Shown one piece after another: positions 6,355-10,114 of a stretch of DNA of 10,114 nucleotides. Each line of letters starts with the position of its first letter. Position 1 is the first letter of the stretch. This DNA is from an uncultured Clostridiaceae bacterium (lineage in GTDB: Bacteria; Bacillota; Clostridia; Lachnospirales; Lachnospiraceae). Made by a program: the position numbers and the translations under genes. The DNA is taken from NCBI GenBank assembly GCA_949841235.1, contig CATKZA010000026.1, positions 1-10,114 of the forward strand, written 5' to 3'. Below the pieces are notes generated by a model. The model searched no databases, had not been told where the DNA came from, and was given only the letters and a program-made list of their open reading frames with translations.

Positions 6355-7641
6355 ATGGCAACAGAAAAGAAGAAAATAGAAGAATCCGTTGCACAGGAAA
6401 AGGACATTGCTTCAGGGAAAAGTGGCAGCAAGGCGGGGAAGAAGGCGGACAAGTCCTCTCAGGACGAGGGAAAGAAAGTGAGTGCCAAGACCGCTGCCAA
6501 GAAGAAGGCTGATGCGGCTAGGGAGGAAGAGAGAAAGTTCCTGGAGAAGCTGGAAGCCCTGAAGAAGCTCGCAGTGTCCAAGAGGAATGTGCTGGAACTT
6601 TCGGAAATCAATGGATTTTTCAATGATATTGGCCTGGACGAGGAAAAGACGGAAAAGGTGATTGATTTTCTGGAGAATAATGGTGTGGATGTGCTGCGTA
6701 TTCCTGAGGGGAAAGAGACCGATGAGGAGATCATGCTGGAGATGGAGGGCAGCGACGAAGTGCCGGATGACGAGGAGATTGAGAAGATCGACCTGTCGGT
6801 GCCGGAGGGCGTCAGCATCGAGGATCCTGTCAGAATGTATCTGAAGGAAATCGGCAAGGTGCCTCTTCTGACGGCAGAAGAGGAAGTGGATCTGGCCAGG
6901 CGCATGGAAGAGGGGGATATGGAGGCCAAGAAGAAACTGGCGGAAGCCAATCTTCGTCTGGTGGTGAGCATTGCCAAGAGGTATGTGGGAAGGGGGATGC
7001 TCTTCCTGGACCTGATTCAGGAGGGGAATCTGGGCCTGATCAAGGCAGTGGAGAAATTTGATTATAAGAAGGGATATAAATTCAGCACCTATGCCACTTG
7101 GTGGATTCGTCAGGCAATTACCAGAGCCATTGCGGATCAGGCGAGAACCATTCGGATTCCCGTGCATATGGTAGAGACGATCAATAAATTCGTGCGGGTT
7201 CAGAGGCAGCTTTTGCAGGAACTGGGGCGGGAGCCGTACCCGGAGGAGAGTGCCAAGCATATGAATATGCCGGTGGACCGGGTCAGGGAGATTCAGAAAA
7301 TATCCTTGGAGCCGGTGTCTCTGGAGACTCCCATCGGCGAGGAGGAGGATAGCCACCTGGGGGATTTCATCCAGGATGACAATGTGCCGGTGCCGGCGGA
7401 GGCTGCGGCTTTCACCCTGCTGCGGGAGCAGCTGGAGGAGGTGCTGGGAACCCTGACGGAGAGGGAGCAGAAGGTGCTGAAGCTCCGCTTTGGCCTGGAG
7501 GATGGCAGGGCTAGAACTTTGGAGGAAGTGGGCAAGGAGTTCAAGGTGACCAGGGAGCGCATCCGCCAGATCGAGGCTAAGGCTCTGCGAAAGCTTCGAC
7601 ACCCCAGCAGAAGCCGGAAATTGAAGGATTATTTAGAGTGA
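6355..7641 (+). CDS. rpoD: Primary RNA polymerase sigma factor RpoD (SigA)
   Basis: This is the housekeeping sigma-70 subunit that directs RNA polymerase to -10/-35 promoters. In the 428-residue protein, region 1.2 starts at about 156 ([18 protein letters not shown]). Region 2 covers about 197-275 ([69 protein letters not shown]). Region 3 follows (about 278-345, ending in GDFIQDD). Region 4 has its helix-turn-helix at about 388-415 ([20 protein letters not shown]). The first ~60 residues are rich in Lys, Ala, Glu and Ser, low in complexity and probably disordered, ahead of a region-1.1-like segment (about 62-120). This is the group 1 factor rather than an alternative sigma because of regions 1.2-4 and the dnaG neighbour. 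The stop overlaps the trmK start. It is likely transcribed from the dnaG promoter, possibly with its own promoter, though none is clearly visible. Confidence 0.98.
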   Translation: MATEKKKIEESVAQEKDIASGKSGSKAGKKADKSSQDEGKKVSAKTAAKKKADAAREEERKFLEKLEALKKLAVSKRNVLELSEINGFFNDIGLDEEKTEKVIDFLENNGVDVLRIPEGKETDEEIMLEMEGSDEVPDDEEIEKIDLSVPEGVSIEDPVRMYLKEIGKVPLLTAEEEVDLARRMEEGDMEAKKKLAEANLRLVVSIAKRYVGRGMLFLDLIQEGNLGLIKAVEKFDYKKGYKFSTYATWWIRQAITRAIADQARTIRIPVHMVETINKFVRVQRQLLQELGREPYPEESAKHMNMPVDRVREIQKISLEPVSLETPIGEEEDSHLGDFIQDDNVPVPAEAAAFTLLREQLEEVLGTLTEREQKVLKLRFGLEDGRARTLEEVGKEFKVTRERIRQIEAKALRKLRHPSRSRKLKDYLE

Positions 7642-8333
7642 TGCGACTGTCGAAAAGGCTTGGCCGGGTGGCGGCAAATGTGCAGTCCGGGGGCGTGGTG
7701 GCGGACATTGGCTGCGACCATGGATTTACTTCTATTCATCTGGTACGGCGGGGGCAGGTCAGGGGAGCCATCGCCATGGATGTGAATGCCAGACCTCTTG
7801 CCAGGGCGGCAGAACATGTAGAGCAGTATGGATTGATGGATAGGATACAGATCAGATTGTCAGACGGTATGGAGAAGCTCATGCCGGGGGAGGCGGATAC
7901 CCTTTTGATCAGCGGTCTGGGCGGCGCGCTGATGGAGAGGATTCTGGAACAGGGCAGGGATGTTGTGAAGGAAGCCGGAGAATTGGTGCTGTCTCCCCAG
8001 TCGGAAATTTTTCTGGTGCGGAGGAAGGTTCATGAACTGGGCTTTGCCATTGCCCATGAGGAGATGGTGGAGGATCAGAAGAAATATTATGTCATTATTC
8101 GTGCCATTTCCGGCAGGGAATGCTATGGGGAGGAGGAGTATCTCTATGGCAGGATGCTGATTCAGGAGAGAGATCCGGTGTTCAAGGAGTTTCTGGGGAA
8201 GGAAATTCTGAGATTGGAAGAATTGGAATTACATATGTCTGAAAGGACGCTGTCTTTTTCTGGAAGAGAAAGATTGGAGGACTGCCGCCGGAATCGGGAA
8301 AAGATACAGGCGATTTTGAATCAATGGCTATGA
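7641..8333 (+). CDS. trmK: tRNA (adenine(22)-N(1))-methyltransferase TrmK
   Basis: This SAM-dependent enzyme methylates N1 of A22 in the D-loop region of tRNAs and belongs to the COG2384/YqfN family found in Gram-positives. The 230-residue protein has a Rossmann methyltransferase fold. Motif I is VVADIGCDHGF (about 19-29), an acidic SAM-binding residue is D47 (AMDVNARP), LSDGME is at 74-79, and the family motif ISGLGG is at 90-95 (often ISGMGG). The C-terminal 60 residues are helical and charged, compatible with the coiled-coil arm of the family. ATG 7641 shares a base with the rpoD stop (TGATG). GTG 7638, three bases upstream, is an equally possible start and is closer to GAAGG at 7623-7627. 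The tight overlap places it in the dnaG-rpoD transcript. The usual downstream partner, a Nif3-like (YqfO) gene, is not here. Confidence 0.93.
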   Translation: MRLSKRLGRVAANVQSGGVVADIGCDHGFTSIHLVRRGQVRGAIAMDVNARPLARAAEHVEQYGLMDRIQIRLSDGMEKLMPGEADTLLISGLGGALMERILEQGRDVVKEAGELVLSPQSEIFLVRRKVHELGFAIAHEEMVEDQKKYYVIIRAISGRECYGEEEYLYGRMLIQERDPVFKEFLGKEILRLEELELHMSERTLSFSGRERLEDCRRNREKIQAILNQWL

Positions 8334-8509
8334 ATGGCGATGAGCAGAGGCGGGTGCTTTGACTTCTATGAAGTATAGTTCTGAGATGGGGGACTTGGCG
8401 CAGATGCAACTGCGGAAAAGATTATGTATAGAAGGTAGCATTTTCAGAAAGAGCATGGCAGAAATGGGGATCAGAGGGGAAAATGATTGCTGGAAAGGAG
8501 GCTCATGGC
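8334..8509 (+). other. trmK-kinase intergenic region, leader of the kinase
   Basis: No gene is supported in these 176 bases. TTGACT (8359-8364) and TATAGT (8374-8379) resemble promoter boxes but are only 9 bp apart. CGCAG (8399-8403) and CTGCG (8410-8414) form a small stem without a T-run. A good ribosome binding site, AGGAGG at 8496-8501, serves the downstream ATG with an 8-nt spacer. No terminator for the rpoD-trmK transcript is visible, so read-through into the kinase gene is possible. Confidence 0.4.
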
Positions 8510-10114
8510 ATGAGTACAATGATGGGGAATGAAGTGAAGATTACGGTGGGGGATCGGACGGCAACCTATCCCGAAGGCACTACCTATGGGGAGATTGCTA
8601 AGGATTTCAGGGAGCAGTATCCTTGGGATATCATTCTGGCGCAGAAGAAGGGGAAGCTGGTGGAACTGAACAAAGTTGCCAGGGAGGACGGGGAGATTTC
8701 CTTTGTCACCACGGGGGACAGCAGCGGGCATAAGACCTATGACCGGGGCGTGACGCTTCTCATGCTGAAAGCCTTCTATGATATCGTGAAGGATGGAAGG
8801 AATGTTTCTGGCACCAATGGGGGAGAACTGAAAAATATTTTCGTGAAGCATTCCCTGGGAGATAGCATTTACTGCGAGGTGGAAGGGATTTCGGTGACGG
8901 AGCAGCTCCTTGCCCGGGTGGAGGAGCGGATGCAGGAACTGGTTTCACAGGATCTGGTTTTTGAGAAGCGTTCTGTCAATACATCGGAGGCCTTGGAAAT
9001 ATTTGAAAAGCATAAGATGTATGACAAGAAGAAACTGTTTGAGTATCGCCGGGTGTCCAGGGTGAATATTTATCGCCTGGATGGCTTTGAGGACTATTAT
9101 TACGGGTATATGCCCGCTACCACCGGAATATTGAAATATTTTTCCCTGCAAATGTATGATAGGGGGTTTCTCATACATATTCCCAATAAGGGGAAGCCGG
9201 ATCAGATGAGACCGTTCAATGACAGCCCCAAATTGTTCCAGACATTGCAGGAGGCCAGCCGGTGGGGAAAGATGGTGGATGTGGATACGGTGGGCGCGCT
9301 GAATGATGCCATTACCCACGGAGGGGCATCGGATTTGATTCTGGTGCAGGAGGCCTTGCAGGAGAAGAAAATTGGGGAGATTGCGGAGAGGATTGCCAGC
9401 GATCCCGGAAAGAAGTTTATCATGATTGCCGGACCTTCTTCCTCGGGAAAGACTTCCTTTTCCCATAGATTGTCAATCCAACTGCGAACCTTCGGGCTAA
9501 AGCCCCATCCCATCGCCCTGGACAATTATTTTAAGAACCGGGAGGATACGCCTCTGGATGAGAACGGCAATTATAATTTCGAGTGCCTGGAGGCCATCGA
9601 CGTGGAGCTCTTTAACCGCCAGATGACTGCTCTTCTGGCAGGAGAGAGGGTGGAACTTCCTACCTTTAACTTTGTCTTGGGAAAGATGGACTATAAGGGA
9701 GATTACAGGCAGCTGGGGGAGGAGGATATCCTTGTGATTGAAGGAATCCACGGGCTGAATGATAAGTTGTCCTATTCCCTTCCCAAGGAGAGCAAGTTCA
9801 AGATTTATATCAGCGCTCTCACCCAGCTCAATATTGACGAGCATAACCGGATCTCTACCACGGATGGCAGATTGATCCGTCGGATGGTGCGGGATGCCAG
9901 AACCCGGGGGACTTCTGCGGCGAATACTATCGCCATGTGGCCCTCGGTGCGCCGGGGGGAGGATCAGTATATCTTTCCATTCCAGGAGGAGGCGGACGTG
10001 ATGTTTAACTCCGCCCTGATCTATGAGCTGGCGGTGCTCAAGCCCTATGCGGAATCCATCCTCTTCGGGATACCTAAGGACATTCCGGAGTATATCGAGG
10101 CAAAGCGGCTTTTG
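8510..10114 (+). CDS. Nucleoside kinase (uridine-kinase-like) with N-terminal TGS/ThrRS-like part, 3' end outside window
   Basis: This is a P-loop kinase of the phosphoribulokinase/uridine kinase family, expected to phosphorylate a nucleoside (probably uridine or cytidine) using NTP in the cytoplasm. The visible 535 residues run open to the last base, and relatives are about 550, so only a short tail should be missing. Residues 1 to about 70 look like a TGS-type beta-grasp domain (VKITVGDRTATYPEGTTYGE). About 70-250 resembles the threonyl-tRNA synthetase second domain. The kinase follows, with Walker A GPSSSGKTS at 308-316, ALDNYF, VIEGIHGLN (E411) and the conserved RLIRRMVRDARTRG and FPFQEEADVMFNSAL blocks. 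The ATG at 8510 has AGGAGG 8 nt upstream. An earlier ATG at 8505 meets a stop after two codons. It follows trmK where many Firmicutes have a Nif3-like gene. Substrate is inferred from family only, and the role of the N-terminal part is unknown to me. Confidence 0.88.
   Translation, partial: MSTMMGNEVKITVGDRTATYPEGTTYGEIAKDFREQYPWDIILAQKKGKLVELNKVAREDGEISFVTTGDSSGHKTYDRGVTLLMLKAFYDIVKDGRNVSGTNGGELKNIFVKHSLGDSIYCEVEGISVTEQLLARVEERMQELVSQDLVFEKRSVNTSEALEIFEKHKMYDKKKLFEYRRVSRVNIYRLDGFEDYYYGYMPATTGILKYFSLQMYDRGFLIHIPNKGKPDQMRPFNDSPKLFQTLQEASRWGKMVDVDTVGALNDAITHGGASDLILVQEALQEKKIGEIAERIASDPGKKFIMIAGPSSSGKTSFSHRLSIQLRTFGLKPHPIALDNYFKNREDTPLDENGNYNFECLEAIDVELFNRQMTALLAGERVELPTFNFVLGKMDYKGDYRQLGEEDILVIEGIHGLNDKLSYSLPKESKFKIYISALTQLNIDEHNRISTTDGRLIRRMVRDARTRGTSAANTIAMWPSVRRGEDQYIFPFQEEADVMFNSALIYELAVLKPYAESILFGIPKDIPEYIEAKRLL

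Noticed and set aside
6412..7602. Long minus-strand open frame (396 codons) opposite rpoD
   Set aside because: It is the shadow of a strongly conserved sigma factor gene, with Leu/His/Gln-rich composition, no ribosome binding site support and no recognisable family.
8334..8378. 14-codon frame starting right after the trmK stop
   Set aside because: It is very short, with no ribosome binding site of its own and no recognisable product. It is compatible with chance.
8359..8379. TTGACT plus TATAGT as a promoter for the kinase gene
   Set aside because: The spacer is 9 bp, far short of the 16-18 bp needed. Neither box has a partner at proper distance.
8945..9844. Minus-strand open frames opposite the kinase
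   Set aside because: The plus frame is continuously open for 535 codons with Walker A and other kinase motifs. The antisense frames have no independent support.
1..10114. CRISPR array, tRNA/rRNA genes, insertion sequence ends or integrase
   Set aside because: I read both strands for regularly spaced repeats, tRNA-like arms, transposase or integrase motifs and flanking inverted repeats, and found none.

Overview
The window looks like a chromosomal segment of a Gram-positive anaerobe of the class Clostridia, most likely Lachnospiraceae. The reasons are the gene order dgt-dnaG-rpoD-trmK, the style of the encoded proteins (DnaG, an RpoD with a lysine-rich N-terminus, and a TGS/uridine-kinase fusion), the strong GGAGG-type ribosome binding sites and the purine-rich coding strand. 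No gene is supported on the minus strand; all seven protein genes point the same way. The genus assignment is inference.

Region 1 (1-1520) is a type II restriction-modification pair. It holds the C-terminal part of a C5-cytosine DNA methyltransferase, cut by the left edge, overlapping by 4 nt a restriction endonuclease that resembles the Eco47II/Sau96I (GGNCC) family. It is visibly AT-richer than the rest: a hand count of the 60-base line at 661 gives 18 G/C, against 37 for the line at 2281. It is probably a horizontally acquired insert beside a housekeeping cluster.

Region 2 (about 1562-4126) starts with a short AT-rich gap carrying a -10-like TATAAT. It continues with miaB (tRNA ms2i6A37 methylthiotransferase), overlapping by 38 nt a dGTP triphosphohydrolase-like gene (dgt).

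Region 3 (4127-4443) is a 317-base gap without a convincing gene, and is the most interesting part of the window. It has two perfect small hairpins just after dgt. Then comes a stretch (4202-4331) that can fold into a long rod-like hairpin. The rod is closed by a perfect 9-bp pairing between positions more than 100 nt apart, has a symmetric central bubble, and ends in a T-run. I propose an unannotated structured RNA (6S-like small RNA, or a cis-regulatory leader of dnaG-rpoD). I cannot name a family.

Region 4 (4444-8333) is a macromolecular-synthesis type operon: dnaG primase, rpoD (the major sigma factor) and trmK (tRNA m1A22 methyltransferase). The rpoD/trmK junction overlaps. Region 5 (8334-10114) is a 176-base gap with no clear feature. 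It is followed by a nearly complete nucleoside (uridine-kinase-like) kinase with an N-terminal TGS/ThrRS-like part, cut by the right edge.

Together, regions 2-5 encode replication priming, transcription initiation, tRNA modification and nucleotide-pool control, plausibly growth-rate linked. The restriction-modification pair is functionally unrelated.
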